This document shows, one piece after another, positions 1 through 6,631 of a DNA stretch of 7,339 nt. The translations under genes and the position numbers were made by a program. Within the stretch, counting starts at the first letter, position 1. Each line of letters starts with the position of its first letter. The stretch spans positions 1-7,339 of the forward strand of contig JAQVMI010000086.1 in the NCBI GenBank assembly GCA_028703735.1. Reading direction: 5' to 3'. Origin of the DNA: Candidatus Cloacimonadota bacterium (lineage in GTDB: Bacteria > Cloacimonadota > Cloacimonadia > Cloacimonadales > Cloacimonadaceae). Under the pieces are notes generated by a model that had not been told where the DNA came from, did not search any database, and saw only the letters and a program-made list of their open reading frames with translations.

Positions 1-13
1 TCTAAAACCAGAC

Positions 14-34
14 ACCTGTAACCTGTAACCTTTA
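14..34. repeat. Short tandem 7-mer repeat downstream of the operon
   Basis: The plus strand reads ACCTGTA twice without a gap (14-20, 21-27), followed by ACCTTTA (28-34), a third unit with one mismatch. It begins seven bases beyond the stop codon of the lipoprotein gene. No hairpin with a T run is visible in the 40 bases up to the window edge, so no terminator can be called here; the repeat may belong to a longer element outside the window. Confidence 0.4.
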
Positions 35-40
35 TCTAAT

Positions 41-2326
41 TTACCAAGGTGCTGTATTTCCGGGATAACGGAAAAGCGTTATCGAGGTATTTGCCTGAAC
101 ATTTGTACCCATAATACGCCCGGTGATAAGAACATCAGTTGTTCCGGGAGTCTCGGTTACAGGATCTGGCAAAGGAACTTCCACTGCCTTACAGGCAATT
201 CTCCCCTGAGCCAAACCGTTCACATCTGTAATAACTTTCCACCACTCGTTGGGTGGAAGTGTGGGATCGTAAAGTCCATTTTCATTCTGAACGAATTGTC
301 CCCGGGTACTTAGTAGCATAATGATAGCTCCCTCCACATTCAAACCTTGCCCGTCTGTTAACACGCAAAGGATATTACTGGTTTCTGCCGTTGTTTGCTC
401 TTCATTGAAGTTTAACGCAGCAGGCTGAGCTTGAATTTCAAAACGGGGATCATTCAAAGGCAAAACAACGTCTGAATCGCCAAATACGGGGTTGCCATAA
501 ATGTCATCACCACAATTGGCGCGAATTGTTATTACATCATAGGTGTATACACCATTGTAGGTGAGAATCGTATATGCAGTACCTGCAATGGAATCACCAT
601 TCGCACTCACATTTCCCACGTAGGCTTCTGCCGCAATCTGGCAGTTTGGCTCGTTCAGTATTTCGAACCAAACAGCAGTTCCCTTATCAACTGGATTGTT
701 GTGGATGTCTTTTACAACTGCACCAACTATTACACGCCACATACCACCACCGATATTGGTTCCGGAATTGAAACCACCGATTGAGGGAATAATGCCATTG
801 GCTGAAGGCGGTCCTGCATGGATTACAATATTAGTTTTAAGGGAGAAAATATAGGATGTGTTATCATCGTTAACCCAAGATGCCCTTATTTTAAGCATAC
901 CGGATTCTGTACCGCTATTTACCGATATCTGCGCTTCTCCCCCATTAGAGATAACTAAAACAGAATCCGATTGCGGTGCATTATTCAAATTAGCTCCCTC
1001 TGGCGCATTGCTATTAGTTATCATAAAGTATATATTCTGGGGACTGTCTATCAGGTTACCATTGATGTCGCGAAGCTTTACACGTAAAATGGCAGATTGC
1101 AAACCACCTGTGTTTGCCACATTCAGGTTTATCTGGTCAGACTGTGTGAAGCTGATAGAATAGAGATCAGTGGATGTAACCATAAATATTGTTTGCACCT
1201 GGAGAGTATCACCATTAGCAGCAGCTTTGACGTTTGCTGCTCCAGCAGATAAACCAGGGGTGAAACGAACTTGAGCTACACCATCCGCTGCGGTATTAAT
1301 CATTGCAGATTGAGTTGTATTCATAAATGATCCCAAGTCTGTGGTAAACTTCACCTGCTGAGAGGGACAGAAGTTGCCATAAATATCGGACAAGGTAGAT
1401 TTCATAAAGATATGATTGGGGCTACCTACAGAACTGGTATCAGCAGGAACCATCTCCCCATCAACTTCCACAAAAGAAAATAGGTCTATATTGGCTGGAC
1501 GCCCAGGACGAACAACCACTTCCTTAGTATCGGATACACCACCAATTGATGCAGAGACAAAGGCATTTTCCACACCTGGTGCTGTAGTGGCATCTGTCCA
1601 GGAACTATACCGTACCGAAGCCTGCCCATTAAATGTAGAGGCTATTACATAACGTCCAAGTTCATTTCCAGCGGTGTCAATGAATCTACCCTTGGTGCAG
1701 TTAAATGCTACAAGTGTGTTATTCGGGACACTGTTACCCTGATCATTTGTAGGTATGGCAACCAAATTTGCAGTTTGCATAACATTCATAGGATAGGGTT
1801 GCAATTCGCTGGGGAAACGCAGATTGACGCTGGAAATTGGAGGTATGGGTTTAATCTCAACATCAACCCAAGTTGTATCGCAAGACACAAGTGAGTCAGT
1901 TACAGTAGCATGGAATTTGCGTACAACGGCTTCGATGGTTGCAATACCAACGTCACCATCATCCCAGAAAGTAGTTTCAGCAATACCGGTGCTGTCCGTT
2001 GGTACATCAGTTAGTACACGTCCCAGCCTGGTGGTAGGATCGCCTTTCTTATAAGACTTAAATTTTACAATCTGGTTCAGGACACCAAAGCCTTCACCAT
2101 CTTTCACTTCTACAGAAATGTTTGAATATGTGATGTTGTAATCAGAGTAAATCACATTAGGAGTAGCAGTGATACGGGTGATGATTCTAATATCAGACAC
2201 AGGAGGTGGTGCAGCCACTGTTGGTAATATTGGAGCCGGGTTACGCTTGTCGCAGCTTGCGCTGAAGCTTACTAATATAATCATAAGCAGGGTAAGAAGA
2301 CCCATGGTCAAATTGTACTTACGCAT
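41..2326 (-). CDS. Large lipoprotein with about six bacterial Ig-like (Big_1/invasin-type) domains
   Basis: A 761-residue probable lipoprotein. A signal peptide with a hydrophobic core (about 7-20) ends in FSASC, placing the lipidated Cys at 25; Ser at -3 departs from the usual Leu. A Pro-rich linker (29-43) precedes about six beta domains of 105-125 residues (about 46-160, 165-275, 278-384, 387-505, 507-632, 633-755). Each repeats the Big_1 logic: a D-x-x-G-N-x-V-type turn before a V-x-F strand (KDGEGFGVLNQIVKF, NDQGNSVPNNTLVAF, DIYGNFCPSQQVKF, DIHNNPVDKGTAVWF, among others), then a G-x-A strand (STGIAETTF, ADGVAQVRF, VNGLAQGRI). Seven further Cys could form disulphides. Such domains usually form extended rods in adhesins and invasins. 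No enzyme motif, LPXTG or type IX sorting tail is seen. It is coupled to the secretin gene, so a role in stabilising or extending the secretin, or in surface attachment, is inference. Confidence 0.75.
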   Translation of the reverse strand: MRKYNLTMGLLTLLMIILVSFSASCDKRNPAPILPTVAAPPPVSDIRIITRITATPNVIYSDYNITYSNISVEVKDGEGFGVLNQIVKFKSYKKGDPTTRLGRVLTDVPTDSTGIAETTFWDDGDVGIATIEAVVRKFHATVTDSLVSCDTTWVDVEIKPIPPISSVNLRFPSELQPYPMNVMQTANLVAIPTNDQGNSVPNNTLVAFNCTKGRFIDTAGNELGRYVIASTFNGQASVRYSSWTDATTAPGVENAFVSASIGGVSDTKEVVVRPGRPANIDLFSFVEVDGEMVPADTSSVGSPNHIFMKSTLSDIYGNFCPSQQVKFTTDLGSFMNTTQSAMINTAADGVAQVRFTPGLSAGAANVKAAANGDTLQVQTIFMVTSTDLYSISFTQSDQINLNVANTGGLQSAILRVKLRDINGNLIDSPQNIYFMITNSNAPEGANLNNAPQSDSVLVISNGGEAQISVNSGTESGMLKIRASWVNDDNTSYIFSLKTNIVIHAGPPSANGIIPSIGGFNSGTNIGGGMWRVIVGAVVKDIHNNPVDKGTAVWFEILNEPNCQIAAEAYVGNVSANGDSIAGTAYTILTYNGVYTYDVITIRANCGDDIYGNPVFGDSDVVLPLNDPRFEIQAQPAALNFNEEQTTAETSNILCVLTDGQGLNVEGAIIMLLSTRGQFVQNENGLYDPTLPPNEWWKVITDVNGLAQGRIACKAVEVPLPDPVTETPGTTDVLITGRIMGTNVQANTSITLFRYPGNTAPW

Positions 2327-3726
2327 TAGTTTTCCTCCTCTTCATCTTCGAACTTGATAAGAGTGCGGGTTAAGCGCTCGTCAAGTTTGATAGTAGGGGT
2401 TGTTTCATTGGCAGCAACCAAACGGGGAGTAATCTCAATAATGAGATCGGTGTTCTCCACCAATTCATAACGATGTTGGAACAATTTTCCCACAAAAGGA
2501 AGATCGCCAAGGAAGGGAAGTTTATTGGTCTTTTGGCTAATACTGGAATTTAATAAACCACCCACAATTATCTTATGCTCGTTTGGAACTGTAACAGTGG
2601 AAGAAACCCTGCGAACCTTGATGCGTGGCACATAGCCACCCACAAGCTCGGATACAGAGCTAACTTCAGGATTGATATTCAAGGTGATGTTGCCATCTTT
2701 ATTAACCTTGGGAGTAACTTTTAGAATTATGCCAACTTCTGCACGTTCCACCAAAATCTGCTTTTCGTTATCGGTAACAACATAGGGTAATACCTCACCA
2801 ATATGCATAGTGGCAAGCTCTCCATTTAGAGCTGTAACACGAGTATCAGTAAGTAGCTGAGCAGCATTGTTTTCCAATAACCAATCTATGGTAACATCAA
2901 AAGCTGTTAACTGACGGCTGAAATGTCCAATATCATCAAATCCGTTGATTCTTTGGAAATACTGTTGATCTGGCACTACTTCAAAATCGTTCATGTTACC
3001 ATGAGGATAGTAACCGGAATCATCAAAATAGTCATAAGGTAATCCTGCACCAACATCGTTAACTGGATCTTCTGCAAGGATGGTAGTTAAATGATTCAGA
3101 CGGCTCCAATCAATTCCGATTTTCTTGGCTTGATTCAGATGAACCTCTATCAGACGAACTCTTATTTCCACCTGTTCTTGTGCAGAATCTATGGAAGCTA
3201 TCAGCTTTTCCAGTTCTTTAAAACTATCGGGATTGCCATAAACCATAATGGCATTCTGCCCATCCAGAGGAGTGATCTTCATTCCAGAACCTTGCAGAGA
3301 TTCGCTCACCTTTTTGGAATCGAGGTTGTTAAGATATATTATATTACTGCGTTCGCCAGTTTCTTCCATTATATTCTGCTTTTGACCCACGATGAAAGTA
3401 TTGGCTCCAACTACCCGGTAAGATAATCCTGCAGAACGTGCTACCAAGGATACTGCCGTTTCAATTGGCACTTCTTTGATATTGATTGTAACTCTCTTTT
3501 CTTCCTTATCGCCCGAGCTGGTATTATCGATGGAAAGCACAATGTTTGTGCCGCTTAAGCCGGATAGAGCTTTAAGCACCGAAGACAAAGTTGCATCATC
3601 GGCATTGAAGGTTACCTTGGTATCCAGTATAGGATCTCTTCTAATCTGTGCAGAAAGCATGGATATGCCCAGCAAGACAATCAGAATCAATGCCATATAG
3701 TGCTTTACATGTAAGGTGTGTTTCAT
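2326..3726 (-). CDS. pilQ: Short secretin (PilQ/GspD family), outer-membrane channel
   Basis: This is the outer-membrane gate of the machine; the family forms a multimeric ring through which the pilus or substrate passes. Starting at 3726 it has 466 residues: a signal peptide (basic MKHTLHVKHY, hydrophobic core 11-25, probable cleavage after LSA at about 26), an N0/STN-type domain (about 37-115), one N1/NolW-like domain (about 126-185), and the secretin beta domain (about 186-436). That domain carries VEIRVRLIEV (186-195), the VPRIKVRRVSSTVTVPN segment and the signature LPFLGDLPFVGKLF (403-416), ending in LIIEITPRLV. An acidic tail (DEEEEN) closes it. It is much shorter than typical PilQ (about 700 residues): no AMIN domain and only one further N domain are visible. 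The gene symbol rests on gene order; GspD-like is the alternative. Its stop shares a base with the next start (TAATG). Confidence 0.85.
   Translation of the reverse strand: MKHTLHVKHYMALILIVLLGISMLSAQIRRDPILDTKVTFNADDATLSSVLKALSGLSGTNIVLSIDNTSSGDKEEKRVTINIKEVPIETAVSLVARSAGLSYRVVGANTFIVGQKQNIMEETGERSNIIYLNNLDSKKVSESLQGSGMKITPLDGQNAIMVYGNPDSFKELEKLIASIDSAQEQVEIRVRLIEVHLNQAKKIGIDWSRLNHLTTILAEDPVNDVGAGLPYDYFDDSGYYPHGNMNDFEVVPDQQYFQRINGFDDIGHFSRQLTAFDVTIDWLLENNAAQLLTDTRVTALNGELATMHIGEVLPYVVTDNEKQILVERAEVGIILKVTPKVNKDGNITLNINPEVSSVSELVGGYVPRIKVRRVSSTVTVPNEHKIIVGGLLNSSISQKTNKLPFLGDLPFVGKLFQHRYELVENTDLIIEITPRLVAANETTPTIKLDERLTRTLIKFEDEEEEN
2334..2339 (-). promoter_or_regulatory. Ribosome binding site of the lipoprotein inside the secretin tail
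   Basis: AGGAGG, seven bases before the ATG at 2326, is formed by the GAA GAG GAG GAA codons of the acidic secretin C-terminus. With the TAATG junction it points to translational coupling of the lipoprotein to the secretin. Confidence 0.7.
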
Positions 3727-3731
3727 ATTTA

Positions 3732-3736
3732 CTCCC
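3732..3736 (-). promoter_or_regulatory. Ribosome binding site that fixes the secretin start
   Basis: GGGAG lies five bases before the ATG at 3726. The earlier in-frame ATG at 3744 follows an AT-only stretch with no purine-rich site. Starting at 3726 also gives a cleaner signal peptide. Confidence 0.7.
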
Positions 3737-3752
3737 AGTATCATAATATATA

Positions 3753-4292
3753 TTACCAGTTCCCGTTTGTGCCTGTGGCAGTCTTGGGATCATCAATAGG
3801 TTTCTTAGGTCTTGGTGCCAGTTCTGTAGTGGATACAATTCCATTGTAGCTATAGCGAACTGTGTTGTTGCCAATATCAATAATTCTGCGCCCTTCCACT
3901 GTTTCGCCAATTCGTGCTTCATGAAGTTTGCCGCGATATTCTATGTAGGCAATTCTGTTGCCCTTTTCATCGCTTGCTGTGGTAGCCAGGCGAAAAGTGT
4001 TAAGCACCATATCTTCAAATTCTTTTTCGCGATCAGTTTTATCCTTGATGATATTACCCTGTCTAAGAGGATCACGGTTAGAACTAAACACAAACATCTT
4101 GCGATCCTGAATAGAATTTTCTATGGTTTTAATTTTGCTTAACAGAGTGTCCGATACGGATTCCTTACTGTGGACAGATTTTAAGGGAATATTGTCCCAA
4201 CTTCTCTGAATAGTAAATATCCGAATACCCATAGCTAAAAGGAGGATCGCAATAAGGGCAATGGCAAGGTCTTTTACAAATCTCAGTTGCAT
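3753..4292 (-). CDS. PilP/GspC-like periplasmic connector with an N-terminal membrane anchor
   Basis: A 179-residue protein between pilO and the secretin, the position of pilP. It starts with an uncleaved-looking hydrophobic helix (about 8-27) preceded by basic residues. No Cys follows the helix, so it is not a lipoprotein as classical PilP is; the topology is that of GspC. A linker with FSSNRDPLRQGN (69-80, the counterpart of the conserved RDPF-type motif) leads to a compact beta domain at about 98-160. That domain matches the PilP/GspC homology region: NRIAYIEYRGKLHEARIGET, then RRIIDIGNNTVRYSYNGIVS. In related systems this domain binds the N0 domain of the secretin and couples it to PilN/PilO. 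A Pro/Lys-rich tail follows. The assignment comes from position, fold pattern and topology; overall sequence similarity to named PilP proteins was not tested. Confidence 0.75.
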   Translation of the reverse strand: MQLRFVKDLAIALIAILLLAMGIRIFTIQRSWDNIPLKSVHSKESVSDTLLSKIKTIENSIQDRKMFVFSSNRDPLRQGNIIKDKTDREKEFEDMVLNTFRLATTASDEKGNRIAYIEYRGKLHEARIGETVEGRRIIDIGNNTVRYSYNGIVSTTELAPRPKKPIDDPKTATGTNGNW

Positions 4293-4293
4293 A

Positions 4294-4845
4294 CTATACC
4301 TCCTTTTTAACCTTGAAAATTGATAATTCCAAAGTCATCCGGTAGCGATTCGGAGCACCCGCTGCTCGTACTTCTTTATCAGAAACCTGTGTCGGGCTAA
4401 TATCCAAAGCATGTATCTTAAGGATGTTGTCCAAAGCTTCCAGATCGGAGATGAATGCCCCAAGCTGAACATAAGTGGCTTCAAGTTCCAAATTATAAGT
4501 AGATTCTATCAAGCCGGGAAGAGAGAACTTGTTGCTATCCGATAGCTTGTTAATGGTTATATTGCGCTGATCGGCAAGCTGACCAATTTTAGTCTTGAAA
4601 TCATTTACTTCATCAAAACTGAAAGTAGCGGTCTTGGTTAGGCTATTATCAATAATCATAGCAAACCGTTCAAGCTGTTGATCCATTATCCTGGCACTGT
4701 TCAATTGCTCCTGAGCAGTTTTAATTTGGCTATCGAGCTGCTTAATTTTATCTTTGGTGTGAGATACACTGGTAGCTGCTAACATAAAGAAGGCAACCCC
4801 AACGAGAATAATAAGCAGTACAATGATTAAGTATTTATCTCTCAT
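4294..4845 (-). CDS. pilO: PilO, type IV pilus inner-membrane platform protein
   Basis: A 183-residue bitopic protein with the standard PilO layout. A very short cytoplasmic start (MRDKY) leads into a hydrophobic helix at about 5-24, a periplasmic coiled coil at about 28-60 (IKQLDSQIKTAQEQL), a linker, and a ferredoxin-like domain from about 95 to the end. The stretch LELEATYVQLGAFISDLEAL (118-137), followed by NILKIHALDIS, is the conserved PilO/GspM-type pattern of a strand, a helix and the next strand. PilO forms a heterodimer with PilN in the periplasm and binds the PilP-type protein. Its last codons (Lys-Glu-Val, stop) contain the AGGAGG that starts the next gene one base downstream. The sequence is full length with no sign of damage. 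Confidence 0.85.
   Translation of the reverse strand: MRDKYLIIVLLIILVGVAFFMLAATSVSHTKDKIKQLDSQIKTAQEQLNSARIMDQQLERFAMIIDNSLTKTATFSFDEVNDFKTKIGQLADQRNITINKLSDSNKFSLPGLIESTYNLELEATYVQLGAFISDLEALDNILKIHALDISPTQVSDKEVRAAGAPNRYRMTLELSIFKVKKEV
4299..4304 (-). promoter_or_regulatory. Ribosome binding site of the pilP-like gene inside pilO
   Basis: A perfect AGGAGG lies six bases before the ATG at 4292 and is built from the final AAG GAG GTA codons of pilO. It fixes the start of the next gene and supports coupling. Confidence 0.75.
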
Positions 4846-5441
4846 GGTTGTAAGCTCCTTTCGCCGGTTGCTTCTCTGCTATAGCATTCTATCACGAACT
4901 CCAAAATAGCCGTTTCTTTTACTATCTGGCGGGTGATTTGTCCAGATTTAATCTGAGGGAAATCATTGTTAATCTCTGGATTGCTTTTTAAACGATCGAT
5001 AAAAGCTTGAATTTGATCAAGCTCTTTTACGTTAACATCCACTTCGGTAATTCCATTTAAGGTAAGGATTCCATTAGCAAAAGTGAATTTACGTACCGCC
5101 AGCTTATCATCAATCTCTTGACCCAAAGCTATCATTTTTTTTGCCCAAAAGATCCGATTGGTAAATGTATCGGCTAAGCGGTCTAAATCGTCACTGGAAA
5201 GATAATCTGCACTGGTTTGATAATTATCTAATTCTTTCCGAGTTTCGGCAAGGTATTTCTCTCTGGTACGAACTCTTTCCTTGCCCATACCACTTACATA
5301 AACCCAAGCAGCTATCATAATGGCAATTCCCAGTACAAGGCAGATCAAAGCGGTAAGAAATGTCTTTTTCTCTTTTTCTGCCTGTAGGCGCATTTCGCCG
5401 AATTTATTAAGGTTGATCTTGAAATAAAACATGTTTGACAT
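4842..5441 (-). CDS. pilN: PilN, type IV pilus inner-membrane platform protein
   Basis: A 199-residue bitopic inner-membrane protein of normal PilN size. A short cytoplasmic tail contains FKINLNKF (residues 7-14), the counterpart of the INLLP-type motif through which PilN binds PilM. A hydrophobic helix follows at about 28-49, then a charged coiled-coil region (about 53-75), then a periplasmic ferredoxin-like domain. The pattern RIFWAKKMIALGQEID (96-111) followed by FTFANGILTLNG (119-130) and a helix before strand EFVIECY is typical of PilN. It pairs with PilO, linking the cytoplasmic PilM to the periplasmic PilP-secretin chain. Its stop overlaps the pilO start as ATGA, implying translational coupling. 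The identification rests on motif pattern and gene order; a GspL C-terminal-like reading is the main alternative. It appears intact although its partner PilM is broken. Confidence 0.85.
   Translation of the reverse strand: MSNMFYFKINLNKFGEMRLQAEKEKKTFLTALICLVLGIAIMIAAWVYVSGMGKERVRTREKYLAETRKELDNYQTSADYLSSDDLDRLADTFTNRIFWAKKMIALGQEIDDKLAVRKFTFANGILTLNGITEVDVNVKELDQIQAFIDRLKSNPEINNDFPQIKSGQITRQIVKETAILEFVIECYSREATGERSLQP
4855..4860 (-). promoter_or_regulatory. Ribosome binding site of pilO inside pilN
   Basis: AAGGAG sits nine bases before the pilO ATG at 4845, within the last codons of pilN. Together with the ATGA stop/start overlap it suggests coupled, roughly matched synthesis of the two partner proteins. 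Confidence 0.65.
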
Positions 5442-5449
5442 TAGCTCTC

Positions 5450-5455
5450 CCTCCT
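5450..5455 (-). promoter_or_regulatory. Ribosome binding site that fixes the pilN start
   Basis: AGGAGG lies eight bases before the ATG at 5441 and 17 before the alternative in-frame ATG at 5432, so 5441 is preferred. The site touches the pilM stop codon (TAAGGAGG), so pilN can be translated even if ribosomes have left pilM early. Confidence 0.75.
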
Positions 5456-5949
5456 TATTCCGTTCTCATTGCCAAGCCAATAGCCAAGGCAAGTTGAGGG
5501 TCTTTTTTGTTTTGGAATTTCTCGGGCATTTCCACATTGATAAATGGCATAAACATCTCTGTGGGAATGGCTACTTTATCTTGAATATACTCCAGCAAGC
5601 CTTTCATCTTGGCGGTACCGCCCATAAGATAAAGCTTGCGGAAATCGCTGTTTCCGGCTTCTTTCACGTAAAAACGTAATGATCTCCGAACTTCTTCCAC
5701 AATGGAATCTTCCGTTGTTTTTTCCGAGATATCCAGCATGGATATTGTTTGAACATTGGTAGAAGCAGGATTATCTAATAAACCAAAATCCAGCTTATGC
5801 TGTTCTGCTTCAACCCATTCCATCTGACGACGACGCATGATATCACGGGTAAAATTATAGCCACCATAAGGAATATCTCTGGCAAACAGCTTTGCTTCGG
5901 GTCCCCAGATAACCATATTACTACGGTGTGCACCCAGATTCAACAGCAC
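5455..5949 (-). CDS. pilM: PilM C-terminal fragment (164 aa from GTG)
   Basis: This is the C-terminal half of PilM in the shifted frame. The homologous sequence extends upstream to 6003, but the only plausible restart is GTG at 5949, with a GAAGGGG purine run five bases before it; that run also encodes Glu-Glu-Gly of the normal protein, so it may be chance. Visible parts are the phosphate-2 motif LLNLGAHRSN, the R-x-I-x-Y-G-G segment (RDIPYGGYNFT), an EAEQHK helix and the adenosine motif LMGGTAKMKGL. It ends with TAA overlapping the pilN ribosome binding site. Whether it is translated on its own is unknown. Confidence 0.65.
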   Translation of the reverse strand: MLLNLGAHRSNMVIWGPEAKLFARDIPYGGYNFTRDIMRRRQMEWVEAEQHKLDFGLLDNPASTNVQTISMLDISEKTTEDSIVEEVRRSLRFYVKEAGNSDFRKLYLMGGTAKMKGLLEYIQDKVAIPTEMFMPFINVEMPEKFQNKKDPQLALAIGLAMRTE

Positions 5950-5993
5950 GTAAACCCCTTCTTCTGCAAAGGCATTTAGAGCAAAGCTATTTA

Positions 5994-6518
5994 CTACCGC
6001 AAGAGAATATCCACGATGTTGGGATTCAATCCTGCACTCATCAGGATATTGGTATGCTCGTTTAGTACATCCTTTGAGGTAGCGGCAAGCAAGATGTTCA
6101 TATTGTTGGTTTTTTCTTCCACGCTAAGCACTTGATAGTCTAACACCATATCGGTGCCACTAATAGGTATGTGCTTTTTCGCCTCGAAAAACAGAGCAGA
6201 TTCCAGCTCTTCATCGGGCAGAAATATGGTTTTAATCTGCTTGATGCTGGTATTATCGCCCCCAATAGACGTTACCAGATGCTTAACATGCTTGGGGTTT
6301 ATCCGCAGCGTTTTAAGCATTTCAATAATCACGGGGGCATAACGCTCGCTACGCAGATCGCTGGGAATATATTCTATTCCCGTGGGTACAGTGGGACGGA
6401 TCTCGTAATTAAGCAGCTTAAAGCCTTCGTGCAGCTTCTTGAGATGAACGATTTTTACACTGTGGCTACCGATATCGATACCCAATGTCTCTTTGAATCG
6501 AAGCGTTTTTTTCTTCAT
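5994..6518 (-). CDS. pilM: PilM N-terminal fragment (174 aa)
   Basis: This is the frame from the proper ATG (with its AGAGG site) to the premature TAG. Residues 1-171 are normal PilM sequence: a charged start, the GIDIGSHS phosphate loop that places it in the actin/FtsA/Hsp70 fold, and the inserted 1C-like subdomain with the conserved PDEELESALFFEAKKHIPIS stretch (101-120). The last three residues (LLR) are out-of-frame sequence. The fragment lacks phosphate-2 and the adenosine-binding motif, so it should not form a complete nucleotide-binding fold alone. Confidence 0.75.
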   Translation of the reverse strand: MKKKTLRFKETLGIDIGSHSVKIVHLKKLHEGFKLLNYEIRPTVPTGIEYIPSDLRSERYAPVIIEMLKTLRINPKHVKHLVTSIGGDNTSIKQIKTIFLPDEELESALFFEAKKHIPISGTDMVLDYQVLSVEEKTNNMNILLAATSKDVLNEHTNILMSAGLNPNIVDILLR

Positions 6519-6522
6519 TCTT

Positions 6523-6527
6523 CCTCT
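6523..6527 (-). promoter_or_regulatory. Ribosome binding site of pilM
   Basis: The minus strand reads AAAGAGGAAGA directly before the ATG at 6518, with AGAGG four bases upstream of the start. It supports 6518 as the pilM start, as does the actin-fold phosphate motif beginning about 12 residues later. Confidence 0.6.
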
Positions 6528-6582
6528 TTATATCATTAGCATATTAGTTCTATTCTTTGGTTTCAGTTCTCTGAAGATTTGC

Positions 6583-6612
6583 ATTCTACTTTTTTCAAGG
6601 CAAGACAAGCAA
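6583..6612 (-). promoter_or_regulatory. Possible sigma70-type promoter for the pilM operon
   Basis: In the 135-bp gap before pilM the minus strand has TTGCTT (6612-6607), an 18-base spacer and TAGAAT (6588-6583, five of six matches to TATAAT). Transcription would start near 6576 and leave a leader of about 57 nt before the pilM ATG. The -35 match is poor and the region is AT-rich, so such a pair could occur by chance. The gap is the only long non-coding stretch in the block, which is the main reason to place an operon promoter here. Confidence 0.25.
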
Positions 6613-6631
6613 AACTTATCTTATAACTTCA

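Larger units (their letters stand above)
5455..6518 (-). pseudogene. pilM: pilM, type IV pilus assembly actin-like ATPase, broken by a frameshift
   Basis: Two consecutive reading frames together give one complete PilM of about 355 residues, the usual family length. The N-terminal frame holds the phosphate-1 motif LGIDIGSHSVK (residues 12-22) and the region with FEAKKHIPI and LDYQVL, and ends with NPNIVDI before three out-of-frame residues and a TAG. The second frame can be read from 6003 as LAVVNSFALNAF, then LLNLGAHRSN (phosphate-2) and LYLMGGTAKMKG (adenosine motif), ending at TAA 5457-5455. PilM homologues have D-[VI]-x-x-[FL]-A at this point. Here only two bases (CT) lie between the ATT (Ile) and CTT (Leu) codons instead of six, so about four bases are missing near 6004-6006. 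In the family, PilM is a cytoplasmic actin-like protein that binds ATP and the N-terminal tail of PilN. The break may be a true mutation, strain variation or an assembly error. Confidence 0.85.

Noticed and set aside
3726..3744. Secretin start at the ATG at 3744 (six residues longer)
   Set aside because: It has no ribosome binding site and would put MILGVN before the basic start of the signal peptide; the ATG at 3726 has GGGAG five bases upstream.
3641..3922. A 93-residue minus-strand frame across the pilP-secretin junction
   Set aside because: It lies out of frame over the well-supported pilP-like and secretin genes and shows no recognisable motif.
5455..5949. The PilM C-terminal half as an independent, deliberately separate gene
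   Set aside because: Its homologous sequence extends upstream of the GTG start to 6003, and the purine run before the GTG is part of normal PilM coding sequence. A broken single gene is simpler.
5994..6011. Programmed ribosomal frameshift joining the two halves of PilM
   Set aside because: Reaching the downstream frame needs a -1 shift, but there is no X-XXY-YYZ slippery heptamer near ATT CTC TTG CGG TAG and no obvious downstream stem or pseudoknot. A -1 slip would also leave the product one residue short of the family spacing.
6171..6539. Plus-strand frames opposite pilM (and similar ones opposite the lipoprotein, secretin and pilN)
   Set aside because: They are antisense to strongly supported genes, lack ribosome binding sites and have no domain-like sequence.
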